From assembly GCF_900091525.1 (NCBI RefSeq), contig NZ_FMCU01000028.1:1-61050 (forward strand): 61,050 bases of DNA, in the 5' to 3' direction. The notes below the pieces were generated by a model. The model searched no databases. It worked only from the letters and a program-made list of their open reading frames with translations, and was not told the DNA's origin. The position numbers and the translations under genes were made by a program. Below, piece by piece: positions 16,417 to 25,065 of this stretch (its first letter is position 1; the number at the start of each line of letters is the position of its first letter). The DNA comes from Micromonospora matsumotoense (GTDB lineage Bacteria; Actinomycetota; Actinomycetes; Mycobacteriales; Micromonosporaceae).

Positions 16417-19400
16417 ATGACGGTGAAGAAGCCGGTCTCACCGGCGTCCACCGGCGGGGCCGGCACGCACTTCGAGTACCGGGTCGCCGCGATCGTCTAC
16501 AGCCACCTGCTGACCGGCACGCACCCGCCAGGTCTCGTGGTACCGCTGGTGGCGGTGGGCCTTCAGCAACGGGTGCACGGTCATCTGCTCGACGACATCG
16601 TGCTGACCGCCGAACCCGGGCCTCATCCGTTGTGCATAGAGTTCCAGGTCAAACGCAGCCTCATGGTCACCGGCGCGGACCCGCCGTTCGTCGAGGTGGT
16701 GACGCAGTCACTGCACCAGCTTCATCGCCGCGGCGACGAGGTGGCTCGCGGCGACCTCGCCCTCGGGGTCGTGGCGCAAGGTGATCCGGATGCGTTGTCG
16801 CAGCTCGCGGCATTGAGCGAGCTGGCTCGTGGGCATACGACGCACGACCGTTTTGCCGAGCTGCTCGTCCGCGATGTCACGAACCAGAATGTGCGCAACC
16901 GCTGGGCTCACGTGCGCAAGGCGGTCGCGGCGGCGTTCGCCGAACAGGCGCCCGACCTGGGCGGGGTGGACTTCTCGGCGCATGCGTTCCTGTCGGCGCT
17001 GCACGTCTGGTGCGTGAGCGACAGCACCGACGGGGCGGAGTACCGCGCCGCCCTCGATCGTCTCGGGCCGATCGCGCAGTCGCTGGCGGTCAAGCCGGTC
17101 GACCTGTTCGAGCACCTGACCGCCCTGGCCCAAGGATGGGGTGTGGTGGCCGGCATTGCCGACGCCGGCACCGTGCGCCGCCATCTGCGCCGACGTGGGC
17201 TCGGCATGCGGACGTCGCACCCGGACGCCGCCGCGACCGGCTTCGCGGAACTCGACGCCGATGCGGTCGTTCGTGGTCCGATCGCCGCGCTCGAACTGGA
17301 GGGAGTCCGCGACGAGGCCGAACGCCGGTACGAAGCTGCGGACCCGGCCGCGGCGCAGCTGTTCGCCCAGATCGCAGAGCGGCTGGAGGAGCATGGCATG
17401 CTTCCGAACGCCGTGATCATGCGCCGGCGTGAGGCGGACGCCCGGCAACGGTCCGGGGCCCCAGACGACGCGGGCATCGTCCGGGCAGCTCTGGCGTGGG
17501 AACACCTCGACGCGGTGCAGCCGTGGCAGGCCGGGTTTGCCCTCCAGGACGGGCGGCAGCCTGGTTCCACGCGTGCGCTCGGACAGGCAGCGCAGCGGGT
17601 CGTCGCGCTCGCCGACGCCGCGGTCGGGGTCGCGAAGGGCGCCGATCTCGACGGGCTGATCAATGCCTTCGACGCCGCTGAGGACGCAGATCCGTACCGC
17701 GAGCGGGCGGCGGCGCTGCTGTGCGAGGAGGCCATCGCGGATGGCAGGCCCACGCTGGTGGCACAGCGCGCCACCACGCTCGAGTCGATCGCCCGGGCAG
17801 CCGCCCGTCAAGGCGAGGCTGCGTCACGACGGTGCGGCGCGCGGATTCTGATGTGCGTCGCCGACGCCACCGGGAATTGGGCGCCGCTGCTGCCCGAGAT
17901 TCATCGCCGGCACGGCGGGGCGATGACGGCCTGGGCGCATGCCCGGTACGGCCGTTTTCTCGCGCTCAACGGCGACGGCGCCGGCGCGCAGGCACAGTAC
18001 GTGCTGGCCATCGAGCGCGCCTGTGTCGCGAAAATGTTCGACGAGGCCGCCGACTGGCTCTACGCCGCGCGGATCGTGCGGTACTGGTACGGCGACGTCG
18101 CCGGGGACGATGACGAGCACCCTCTTGCCCAAGCGTTGCGCGCGAACGCCACGCCCAGCCGGCTTCCCGGATCGCCGCACACCGCCGAGCTCGCCATGAG
18201 CGCCATGCTGAGCAAGGACAAGCCCCGCGAAGCCGTCCAGCAGGCCCGCCGCTGGCGATGGCAAGCCGTCGTGCGCGGCTACCTGGCCGAGGAGCGCGAG
18301 GCCGTCGCGGCGCTCGGCACGCTGTACGAACGGGCGGAAGATCCGCGCTCGGCCGTTACCTGCTTCGTTCGGGCCGGATCGGATAGGCAGGCCGCAGCCG
18401 CCGCGCGAACACTCCCCGAAGTGCCCGCCGACCTCGGCGTGGACCTGCTCACCGCGGTCGAGGCGGGCCGCGCCGCCGCGTACGCCACGGTCGCGGCCGC
18501 GGCCGATCTGATCACCGACGAGCAGGCACGCGAGTGGGCGGACGCCGCCATCAGTGAGGTCGCCGGGCACCGTGCCGAACCGATCGCCGGCCCGTCGGCC
18601 CGGCTGGCGGCGTTCGACGCGCTGGCCGCCCTCGGCGGCTGTCTGAGCGACCAGCAGGTGGACTCGCTGCTCGTGATTCTCGACCCGCTCATCGACCGCG
18701 ACTCCGACCACTACCGGTTCAGCGACAAGGCCGTCACGAAGATCCTCATCTCGATCGCGGGCCGGCGGCGGGAGGCCGTGGTGCTGCTGCTGCGCGCCCT
18801 GCTCGCCGATGAGCAGATGGCGGAGATCATCCTGCAGGAGGGCATCGAGGCTCTCACCGCGAACAGCAAGATCACCGAGGAACTACTCCGTCCTGCCGCG
18901 GCCACCAACGAGCATGCCTGCCTGGCGCTGATCCTCGCCGGTCTGGACACCGCACCGGTCACGACGCTCGCACAGCAACGAGTAAACCGATACCTGCTTC
19001 CCAGGGCTCATCATCCGGGCGTGACAGCCGTGTACGCCGGGTCCCAGCACACGGCGCTGCTCGCCTCGGTCCTCGACCCGGCAACCCGTCGACAGGTGGC
19101 GCAGGCGATGCTGGACATGGCTGCGGACGTCAGGGAAACCGCGTCGAGCCGGTACGACGGCCTAGCCGGGCTGACCGTGCTCGCCCCCCACCTCGACGAG
19201 CAAACCCGCGATGGCCTGCTCCCGCCGGTCCTGCACATGGCGCGCGGTGAGCACGACGACCACCTGGTCGACGACTTCTTCCGGCGCGGCGTGACGCTGA
19301 CGGATCGTGCTCTGGAATGCGCGGCTCGGCTCGTCACCGGCGACGCCCGGCGCGCCGAGATCGAGCAGATCGGCATCGCCCTGCTGCAGACGGCTGACGA

Positions 19401-19935
19401 GCCCAGCCGGTGGCGGGCCGTCCGCGCCCTGTTCCTGACTCCCGCGGCCGCGACGACGCTCAACCTCGAGCATTGCGCGGTTCACCCGATTCCGGCAGTA
19501 CGGGCACTTGCGGCCGTGCGGTGGGCACAGGACCCGGCCGTGCTGTCCCCCGCAGCCGCGATCCGGCTCGCCCGGGACGACGACTACCGCGTGCGGCGCA
19601 ACCTGGCCCGCGCTATCCGTGATCATGCCGACGTCCACATCCGCGACGAGAACGCACTTGCGGTGCTTGATGCCCTGGCCAGCGACCCCCGAAGAAGCGT
19701 TCGTACCTGGGTCTCCCGGAAGCGGATGCCCGCTGAGACCGACACCCAGCCCACTGTCGGGTTGGCCCCAGCGTCGTTGGCGTTCGCTGCGGATTCGGGC
19801 TCGTTCGCGGCGTTGGGCGGTCAGGACGTCGGGGTGGCGGGCGTTGGCGTTGCGCCATCGCAGGTAGGCCTGCAGTTTCTGGGTCAGCGTCGGGTGGTTG
19901 GGGTGGTTCGAGCCGGCGATGACGAAGGTGCGTAG
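16417..19935 (+). CDS. Large protein with REase-like head and helical-repeat body; 3' end altered by IS630
   Basis: The protein has about 1170 residues. The head contains GTHFEYRVAAIVYSHLLTG, then HLLDDIVLTAE and CIEFQVKRSL, a spacing that fits a PD-(D/E)xK-like fold with Asp and QxK (inferred). The rest is Ala-rich helical repeats of TPR/HEAT type up to about residue 1105 (LARDDDYRVRRNLARAIRDH is HEAT-like). The last ~65 residues from about 19740 are translated from the end of an inserted IS630 element, so the native C-terminus is missing. ATG 16417 is preferred over GTG 16363 although neither has a good ribosome site. Domain logic (nuclease plus scaffold) is typical of anti-phage proteins, but no family name is assigned. 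Confidence 0.6.
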   Translation: MTVKKPVSPASTGGAGTHFEYRVAAIVYSHLLTGTHPPGLVVPLVAVGLQQRVHGHLLDDIVLTAEPGPHPLCIEFQVKRSLMVTGADPPFVEVVTQSLHQLHRRGDEVARGDLALGVVAQGDPDALSQLAALSELARGHTTHDRFAELLVRDVTNQNVRNRWAHVRKAVAAAFAEQAPDLGGVDFSAHAFLSALHVWCVSDSTDGAEYRAALDRLGPIAQSLAVKPVDLFEHLTALAQGWGVVAGIADAGTVRRHLRRRGLGMRTSHPDAAATGFAELDADAVVRGPIAALELEGVRDEAERRYEAADPAAAQLFAQIAERLEEHGMLPNAVIMRRREADARQRSGAPDDAGIVRAALAWEHLDAVQPWQAGFALQDGRQPGSTRALGQAAQRVVALADAAVGVAKGADLDGLINAFDAAEDADPYRERAAALLCEEAIADGRPTLVAQRATTLESIARAAARQGEAASRRCGARILMCVADATGNWAPLLPEIHRRHGGAMTAWAHARYGRFLALNGDGAGAQAQYVLAIERACVAKMFDEAADWLYAARIVRYWYGDVAGDDDEHPLAQALRANATPSRLPGSPHTAELAMSAMLSKDKPREAVQQARRWRWQAVVRGYLAEEREAVAALGTLYERAEDPRSAVTCFVRAGSDRQAAAAARTLPEVPADLGVDLLTAVEAGRAAAYATVAAAADLITDEQAREWADAAISEVAGHRAEPIAGPSARLAAFDALAALGGCLSDQQVDSLLVILDPLIDRDSDHYRFSDKAVTKILISIAGRRREAVVLLLRALLADEQMAEIILQEGIEALTANSKITEELLRPAAATNEHACLALILAGLDTAPVTTLAQQRVNRYLLPRAHHPGVTAVYAGSQHTALLASVLDPATRRQVAQAMLDMAADVRETASSRYDGLAGLTVLAPHLDEQTRDGLLPPVLHMARGEHDDHLVDDFFRRGVTLTDRALECAARLVTGDARRAEIEQIGIALLQTADEPSRWRAVRALFLTPAAATTLNLEHCAVHPIPAVRALAAVRWAQDPAVLSPAAAIRLARDDDYRVRRNLARAIRDHADVHIRDENALAVLDALASDPRRSVRTWVSRKRMPAETDTQPTVGLAPASLAFAADSGSFAALGGQDVGVAGVGVAPSQVGLQFLGQRRVVGVVRAGDDEGA

Positions 19936-20859
19936 CGGTCCGAACTGGGCTTCGATCGGGTTGGCCCAGGAGGCGTAGGTCGGGGTGAAGCAGAGTTCGA
20001 TCTTGTTCCGGGTCGCCCACGTGCGGATCTTGAGGCCTTTGTGCGCGGACAGGTTGTCCAGGATGACGTAGATCGGTGCCCCGTTCGGGCGGGCGGCTCG
20101 GATCGACTTGAGCGCGGCCAGAGTGTTCGCGGCGCTCTTGCGGCGTCGGACCACGCCCCAGAGTTGGTCGTCGCCGACGGAGTAGCAGCCGTGGAACTGC
20201 CGGACGCCGTGCAGTTTGTGGTAGTTCGCGGGCAGCCGGTGCGGGTGCCTGGCCGGTGCCCACCCGGTGCCGGCCTGCGGGCGGATCACCAGGGGCCCGA
20301 ACTCGTCGAACGCGAACACCCGCTGTGGGAAGTGGCTGCTCACGTACTCGATCCGGGCGATTTTGGCGTCCCGGTGCGGGTCGGTGGACTCTTTCCACGT
20401 CTTCGTTCGTTGGAAGGTGATCCGGTGTCGGTGCAGGATCTGCCGTAGCCGTTCCCGCGCGATCCGGACCCGTCGAGCGGAGTGGACGCGCAGGTGGTCG
20501 GCGAGCTTGCGGATGCTCCAGCGGGTGAACGGCCGCCCCAGTCTCTCGGGGCGGGTGTTGGCCGTCTCGACGATGAACTGCTCCTCGTCAGGACTGATCT
20601 GGCGGGGACGGCCACCCGCCCACTGAGGGTCCAGGCTGGCCATCCCCATCTCGTTGAACCGGTGGACGACCTGCCGGATCGTGTCCTCATCGGCTTGCAC
20701 GAGCCGGGCGATGGCCGGCACCGTGTTCCCGCCGGCCGAGGCGAGCACGACCATCGCCCGTCGCAGTCGGATCGGTGAACCGGTTCCCCGGCGGGTGATT
20801 CTGAGCAGCTGCTGACCCTCCAGGTCACTCAGCCGCCGCACGCGTACAGGATCTGCCAC
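19162..20859 (-). CDS. IS630-family transposase, frame reading through the element end
   Basis: The protein starts VADPVRVRRLSDLEGQQLLR (GTG 20859). It has an N-terminal helix-turn-helix (NTVPAIARLVQADEDTIRQV), a linker rich in Arg, and a DDE domain: FAFDEFGPL (Asp), YVILDNLSAHKG (Asp) and PTYASWANPIEAQFG (Glu). This is full IS630 content up to about QRRWGQP near 19762. Normal family length is about 350-370 residues, but here no stop occurs and the frame continues about 200 codons antisense into the host gene, to 19162. The extra tail is not native; it may impair the enzyme. Confidence 0.82.
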   Translation of the reverse strand: MADPVRVRRLSDLEGQQLLRITRRGTGSPIRLRRAMVVLASAGGNTVPAIARLVQADEDTIRQVVHRFNEMGMASLDPQWAGGRPRQISPDEEQFIVETANTRPERLGRPFTRWSIRKLADHLRVHSARRVRIARERLRQILHRHRITFQRTKTWKESTDPHRDAKIARIEYVSSHFPQRVFAFDEFGPLVIRPQAGTGWAPARHPHRLPANYHKLHGVRQFHGCYSVGDDQLWGVVRRRKSAANTLAALKSIRAARPNGAPIYVILDNLSAHKGLKIRTWATRNKIELCFTPTYASWANPIEAQFGPLRTFVIAGSNHPNHPTLTQKLQAYLRWRNANARHPDVLTAQRRERARIRSERQRRWGQPDSGLGVGLSGHPLPGDPGTNASSGVAGQGIKHRKCVLVADVDVGMITDSAGQVAPHAVVVVPGEPDRGCGGQHGRVLCPPHGRKCPYCRNRVNRAMLEVERRRGRGSQEQGADGPPPAGLVSRLQQGDADLLDLGAPGVAGDEPSRAFQSTIRQRHAAPEEVVDQVVVVLTARHVQDRREQAIAGLLVEVGGEHGQPG

Positions 20860-20880
20860 CGCCACAGCCTGACCAGCACG

Positions 20881-20910
20881 ACGCCGTCCGGCCGACAGGC
20901 CGGACGGCGT
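20881..20910. terminator. Perfect 13-bp hairpin, 4-base loop
   Basis: ACGCCGTCCGGCC, loop GACA and the exact reverse complement form a very stable symmetric hairpin between the IS630 transposase start and the end of the gene at 20944. There is no T-tract. It lies 3' of the minus-strand gene 20944-21522, so it could terminate that transcript before it enters the transposase, or be part of the IS630 end. Confidence 0.6.
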
Positions 20911-20943
20911 GTCAACCAACACCGTGAACGTTCGTGGTCACGG

Positions 20944-21522
20944 CTAGGCGTTGCATCGGGCGTGCCAGTCCGCGCTGGCCCGGGTGGCGCAGAGGTAGGA
21001 GTTGCTGACCGAGACGTCCTCGGCGCTCAGATGGGTCTTCAAGGGTTTCCGGGCCAGCACCCCGTCAGCCGCAGTGGTCAGTTCGAACGTGTCGGTCGCC
21101 TCGATGGCTGAGCTGCCGGGATCGAACCCCGGCACCTCCCGGTTGCGCTGGTCCGTGTACCAGACCTTCGTATAGGTCCCGGTGAGGCCGGCGTTCGCCG
21201 GAGCGAAATGGAGGTTGGCATGGCCGGAACACATCTCCGGTTCCGGGTCCGTCATCGCATCAGTGCATGGGCCGGCATTCCAGGTTTCGACGCCGCTACC
21301 GTCGCTGTTGATGAGCAGCGTCGCGCCGTGAACGGCCCACCTGCCAACGAAGGGCAGAAATGCGGATTCGTCGGCCGCCGTGCTGGGGAGGCCCGGATCG
21401 ACCGACCGGTTGCCCCTCGGGCCTTTCCGGTCATCGAGGTGCTGGCTCAGGAGCAGCACCGCACCCGCAAGGAGCACCGCGACGATCGCGACCACCGGCC
21501 AACTGCGGCGAATATCGTCCAT
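20944..21522 (-). CDS. Hypothetical secreted or membrane-anchored protein
   Basis: This 192-residue protein starts MDDIRRSWPVVAIVAVLLAG, an N-terminal membrane anchor or uncleaved signal, and has a Ser/Asp/Pro linker and an extracellular domain with about four Cys (GPCTDAMTD, EMCSG, YLCATRASADWHARC), probably paired. The FVGRWAVHGATLLINSDGSG segment resembles small secreted beta-sandwich proteins of actinomycetes, without a family name. ATG 21522 is chosen because the membrane segment follows directly. It lies eight bases downstream of the gene at 21531-22379 in the same direction, so the two are likely cotranscribed. Confidence 0.65.
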   Translation of the reverse strand: MDDIRRSWPVVAIVAVLLAGAVLLLSQHLDDRKGPRGNRSVDPGLPSTAADESAFLPFVGRWAVHGATLLINSDGSGVETWNAGPCTDAMTDPEPEMCSGHANLHFAPANAGLTGTYTKVWYTDQRNREVPGFDPGSSAIEATDTFELTTAADGVLARKPLKTHLSAEDVSVSNSYLCATRASADWHARCNA

Positions 21523-21530
21523 GCAGCACC

Positions 21531-22379
21531 TCACCGGGGTTGACTGGCGCTGGTCCACTTCCGGGTACGTGGATCGAAGTAGTACGGCTTGGCTGCCGAG
21601 CCTCCGGTGAACCGGAACGGCTTGCCGTGGTCGTTGACGACAAGTTCGCCGGTCCGGCCGGCGGAGGCCCAGTCGATCTCGACGATCCAATCGACGTCGT
21701 GCAGGTGTCCGAGCGGAGCGAGCTCGAAGACTTCCACGTCGCTGGCGGACACCTGGTACGGGAACGAGACCGCCGGGATCTCGTTTCCCGCGGCGTCCTG
21801 GCCGTCTTGTGGGATCACCCGGATCGGGTCGGCGTCCAGGTCGTCGACGGCGAACCAGCGTGGCGAGACGCCGCCGCAGCCGAGGGTGGCCATCGCGGTG
21901 CCGGTGACCGCCGGCCGGCGCGTCAGTGCCTTGGCGCGTAGACCGGTGAGGACGACGGTGCGGTCGTCGCGCCCCTGTACCGTCAGGGTCAGTACCGTCC
22001 CGGCGGTCGGCACCCCGCCGTTGGCAGCCGCGAACCGGAGTTGCTCGTCCCGGCTGCCGGGTAGCGGTGCCAGTTGGTCGGCTGCCTTGGGGAACGCCCA
22101 GTTCAGGCCAGTGGAGCAGGCGTCGTTCGTCGGCGAACCGTACGAGACGGATACCACCGGTCCCTCGTCGGGCGTCGCCGACGGCGAGCCGACAACGGCG
22201 TTCCTGACCTTCTTCGCACCGGTGCCGATGGCCTCGGTGATCAGCGTCGTCATTGCGCCCGTCAACGCGACGACCAGAATGCCGGCCAACCAGACCACAG
22301 TTCTGCGATGCAAGGGAACAGGCTGTTTCTTGGTCGAATCCGGTGCCACTCGTCGACTGCGGTGCGCTTTACGTGACAC
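21531..22379 (-). CDS. Hypothetical single-pass membrane protein
   Basis: From GTG 22379 it has about 282 residues: a basic cytoplasmic N-terminus (RKAHRSRRV), a membrane segment VVWLAGILVVALTGAMTTLI, then an extracellular region with beta-rich blocks (VLTLTVQGRDDRTVVLTGLR, YQVSASDVEVFELA, WIVEIDWASAGRTGELVV). The frame remains open to 22502, so earlier starts are possible; GTG 22379 follows a purine-rich GGGGGC. No family is recognised. It probably forms an operon with the secreted protein gene just downstream. Confidence 0.6.
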   Translation of the reverse strand: MSRKAHRSRRVAPDSTKKQPVPLHRRTVVWLAGILVVALTGAMTTLITEAIGTGAKKVRNAVVGSPSATPDEGPVVSVSYGSPTNDACSTGLNWAFPKAADQLAPLPGSRDEQLRFAAANGGVPTAGTVLTLTVQGRDDRTVVLTGLRAKALTRRPAVTGTAMATLGCGGVSPRWFAVDDLDADPIRVIPQDGQDAAGNEIPAVSFPYQVSASDVEVFELAPLGHLHDVDWIVEIDWASAGRTGELVVNDHGKPFRFTGGSAAKPYYFDPRTRKWTSASQPR

Positions 22380-22631
22380 GCGGCCCCCAACCGGATAGGT
22401 CCCGTCAGAGGGTAGCTTCCGCTGCAGTGGCACAGGGTCAGATGTTCGACAGCGGGGCAGGCCTCGTCCCGTGAGGACGTTGGGTACTGTCGACCGCGTC
22501 ATTCATCGCCCTCTCCCAGCTGTTCTGCGGCACCTGCCTTGGAAGGGCGACGTTCAGCGGCTGGCGGCGGCGTTGAGGGCGGTGTGCCGGCGTCCGGCCC
22601 CGACGCCCACCGCGCCGCCGGCTGTCGTCGC

Positions 22632-22880
22632 CTAGCGGGTTGTCCACGGCGCTACCGTCCTCACAAACCGGCCCACCGTGGCGTCGTGGTCGAAGCGAGA
22701 GGCCATCTCGTCCTGACCTGCCCGGCGCATCCGGTCGCGGTGCTTCGGTGTCACGGTCAACGCGCGGTCGATGGCGGTCGCGCGCGAATCCGGCCGTCCC
22801 GGCTCGGCAATGAACCCGGTGACGCCGTCGTTGACCCGCTCGGCGAGCCCGCCCGCCGTGGTGGTCACGACCTGTGCAGC
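22632..22880 (-). pseudogene. C-terminal fragment of a GT4-type glycosyltransferase
   Basis: The minus-strand frame reads VVTTTAGGLAERVNDGVTGF followed by an IAEPGRPDSRATAIDRAL helix and a terminal RMRRAGQDEMASRF helix, the C-terminal half of the GT-B nucleotide-sugar-binding domain. The frame stays open further upstream, but the expected EGFG..EAMA glycosyltransferase block is absent; instead it runs into CRISPR-repeat-like sequence. Only about 80 residues of a ~370-residue enzyme remain. Confidence 0.6.
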
Positions 22881-22970
22881 TGCTCCCCGCGCACGCGAGA
22901 GTGGTCCGGCGCGGCAGGCACGCCAGTTTCCCGGTTGCGGGCCGCTTCCCGCCCATGCGGGATGCGGGAT
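22880..22970. CRISPR. Possible eroded CRISPR remnant: two degenerate I-E-like repeats
   Basis: At 22880-22908 a 29-base stretch (CTGCTCCCCGCGCACGCG, then AGAGTGGTCCG) resembles the common actinobacterial type I-E repeat as I remember it, with the 3' half of the palindrome damaged. A weaker match starts at about 22942, one repeat-plus-spacer unit (61-62 bases) later. Only one spacer-like interval exists and no further units were found. This could be the decayed end of an array belonging to the I-E cas genes 18 kb away, or coincidence in GC-rich coding DNA. Confidence 0.3.
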
Positions 22971-23076
22971 CACCACGCCCTCCGGTGACCCCGCACCCCC
23001 GACCGCCACCTCTGGTGGCCGCGCAACCGCAGCGCTCAAGACCGCAGAACAGGCCCCGCACGCCCATTGCTGAAAC

Positions 23077-24096
23077 TCATGTGAGGGGATGCGGCTCGTT
23101 CGTCAAGGCCGCCAACGCGGCGGCGACCTCCTGCAAACTCGCCCGGACATACGTGGTGGTCGTACCGGCATCACCGCCACTGTCGGCATGACCGGCGTAG
23201 GCACGGGCCACCGCGTAACCGAAGTTCCGCTCCACCCACGTCAACGTCGTGTGCCGCAACCAGTGGGTGCTGATCTGCTGCACGTACACCCACGGCAGAT
23301 GCTCACCGATACGCACCCACAGATGGTCATACCGCCGGTAGGTGATCGGCTGCCCGTTGCGGTACCGCAGCAACTGGCCCCGCGCCGGAGCACGACGCTC
23401 TTCCGCGTGCCGCTGCAGATGCCGCATCAGTGTCGGTGACACCGGCTGCCACCGCACCGTGTCACCCTTCTCCCGCAACAGGATCAGACACTGATCCGGA
23501 TCCAGATCCACCGGACGCAACGCCAACGCCCCACCCCGCCGGCACGCCGTCTCGGTGTGCAACCGCAACAACAGGCTGTCCAACACCGGATCATCACCCG
23601 TACCCGCCGCGACCGCGTTGATCTCCGCCAACCGGGCATCAGCCACTGCCCGCCTGGTGCTCACCAACCGCCGCGGCTTGGCCACCTTCACCGCCGGATT
23701 GTCCGCCGCCGCGACGAACCCGTCCGCCACCGCCCGCTTGTACAGACACCGCAACGCCGCGATCAGATGCTCCGCCGCACTCCGCCCACCCCGCGCATTG
23801 CGACGCGCCACCACATGCGTCTTGACGTACTCCGCCAGCCACTCGATCTCTGACGGGCTCGGCTCATCCAATCGCCGCTGCCCCCAGTGCTCCACCACCC
23901 GCTTCCAGTACGACCCGTACGCCCGCCGCGTGCCCGCGGTCACCGCCGCCGACACGACCGGCACGTACTCCGCGAACGTCGGTGCCACCGGCCGCACCGC
24001 CGCCGCCTCCACCAGATCAGCCGGCGAGATCCCCATCCGCGCCAACAGCAACCGGGCCGCGTCCAGCTCCGCCCGCCCCACCGCACCATCGGTCAC
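23077..24096 (-). CDS. Tyrosine recombinase / phage-type integrase
   Basis: The protein has 339 residues. The N-terminal SAM-like core-binding domain (FAEYVPVVSAAVTAGTRRAY, VVEHWGQRRLDEPSPSEIEW) is followed by a catalytic domain with readable residues: Arg in LHTETACRRGGALAL, HxxR in STHWLRHTTLTWVE, His/Gly in AYAGHADSGGD and the nucleophile Tyr in TTTTYVRASLQEV. The enzyme cuts and rejoins DNA at specific sites. GTG 24096 overlaps the stop of the AbrB-like gene, so they are one unit. This integrase/AbrB pairing recurs in actinomycetes. The likely target site is not visible. Confidence 0.88.
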   Translation of the reverse strand: MTDGAVGRAELDAARLLLARMGISPADLVEAAAVRPVAPTFAEYVPVVSAAVTAGTRRAYGSYWKRVVEHWGQRRLDEPSPSEIEWLAEYVKTHVVARRNARGGRSAAEHLIAALRCLYKRAVADGFVAAADNPAVKVAKPRRLVSTRRAVADARLAEINAVAAGTGDDPVLDSLLLRLHTETACRRGGALALRPVDLDPDQCLILLREKGDTVRWQPVSPTLMRHLQRHAEERRAPARGQLLRYRNGQPITYRRYDHLWVRIGEHLPWVYVQQISTHWLRHTTLTWVERNFGYAVARAYAGHADSGGDAGTTTTYVRASLQEVAAALAALTNEPHPLT

Positions 24097-24578
24097 GGCC
24101 GACCACCACCCAGGACAGCAGCGTGCACCGGGACGACCATCGCGTCCACGGCCGCCGGCGGATGCACCACCAACAACCCATCCGCAGGACAGGCCGCCAG
24201 CAGCACCCGGTCACCCGCCGCCAACCCGCACCACTGCCGCACCGCCGCCGGTAGCCGCAGATGACCCTGACCCGTCACCGTGAACACGCCCTGCCGATCC
24301 GCGCGGAACACCACCAGACCGGCACCCTCATGAACGTGCAGCCGGGTGCCCGGCACCCAACCGAGCGCCCGAACGACCCCACTGTCGGCGATCCGACCGC
24401 TGGCATCCAGCGCCGCCACCCCATAGACCATGCTGCCGGCACGAGGGGTCGGAAGATTCGGAAGCGGCAACGGTCGACGACGAAGAACCCCGTCAGAACG
24501 ACCACCCGGTTTGCCCCGGCCCGCCAGCACGACCGGCGGGACAACGGGAGCGACCACAACGTCAGCCACGCCGACCAC
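24093..24578 (-). CDS. AbrB/SpoVT-like swapped-hairpin protein paired with the recombinase
   Basis: The conserved part runs from about VYGVAALDASGRIADSGVV to the end. It includes GWVPGTRLHVHEGAGLVVF and a second hairpin GVFTVTGQGHLRLPAAVRQW followed by CGLAAGDRVLLAACPADGLL, the beta-alpha-beta swapped-hairpin pattern of AbrB-type DNA-binding proteins. The first ~48 residues of the longest frame (start 24578) look non-native; ATG 24431 is a good alternative start. It overlaps the recombinase start by four bases. A 26-bp palindrome 48 bases upstream of 24578 is a candidate operator for autoregulation. Confidence 0.65.
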   Translation of the reverse strand: MVGVADVVVAPVVPPVVLAGRGKPGGRSDGVLRRRPLPLPNLPTPRAGSMVYGVAALDASGRIADSGVVRALGWVPGTRLHVHEGAGLVVFRADRQGVFTVTGQGHLRLPAAVRQWCGLAAGDRVLLAACPADGLLVVHPPAAVDAMVVPVHAAVLGGGRP

Positions 24579-24625
24579 CCCCGCCCGAAGAGGGACCGGC
24601 CGACGTCGAGACGGAGATCAGATTG

Positions 24626-24651
24626 GTGTGGTCAAGCGTGCTTGACCACAC
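24626..24651. promoter_or_regulatory. 26-bp palindrome upstream of the AbrB/recombinase operon
   Basis: Two perfect 12-base arms, GTGTGGTCAAGC and its reverse complement, are separated by GT. The site lies 48 bases upstream of the longest frame of the AbrB-like gene. Its symmetry without a T-tract suits a dimeric repressor operator better than a terminator. Confidence 0.55.
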
Positions 24652-25065
24652 GTACGTCATAGACAGCAGGGATGCTGCAAAAGTGTGTCCGAGGGGCAAC
24701 ACAAACCAAAACCCAACCGGGCCTTACGCTGGCGACGGCGATCCCGTTGATCTAGCTACGGCGTTCCGACGCCTCGGCGCTCTCGTGGTGTTACGACCCT
24801 GGGTCATCGGCTTTGCACGACATCCCAGCGCGGGCCCCGCTCCCTTCAGGAGCGGGGCCCGCGCGTCTGAACGCGGCAAACCCAAGCGGCGCGTTAAGCG
24901 GCTCATCCGCCGAGGCCACCGTTTGGGGCAATCTCATCGATATAGGTGACGTCCTCGGCGGTCAGGGCGAGTTCGGCGGACTACTGCTCAACGTGGTGCA
25001 GGAACGCGCTCGGGCCAAGCTGGTCCTGGCCGGGATGACCGAGGCTCTTCCGTTTGTTGGGTTTG
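24652..25065. other. Gap with one strong hairpin and no convincing gene
   Basis: Besides the hairpin at 24828-24864 the segment shows only short frames with no protein character. The part from about 24930 on may be the eroded 5' half of the transposase relic at 25066. No tRNA-like cloverleaf was seen, although the adjacent recombinase prompted a look. Confidence 0.4.
24828..24864. terminator. Perfect 16-bp GC-rich hairpin
   Basis: GCGCGGGCCCCGCTCC, loop CTTCA and the exact reverse complement make a very stable stem. No poly-T follows on either strand, as is common for actinobacterial terminators. It lies between the recombinase operon and the transposase relic and could insulate them. Confidence 0.6.

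Noticed and set aside
24660..24830. A tRNA gene as integration site for the recombinase
   Set aside because: I looked for acceptor and anticodon stems and a T-loop GTTCGA-type sequence and found no consistent cloverleaf.
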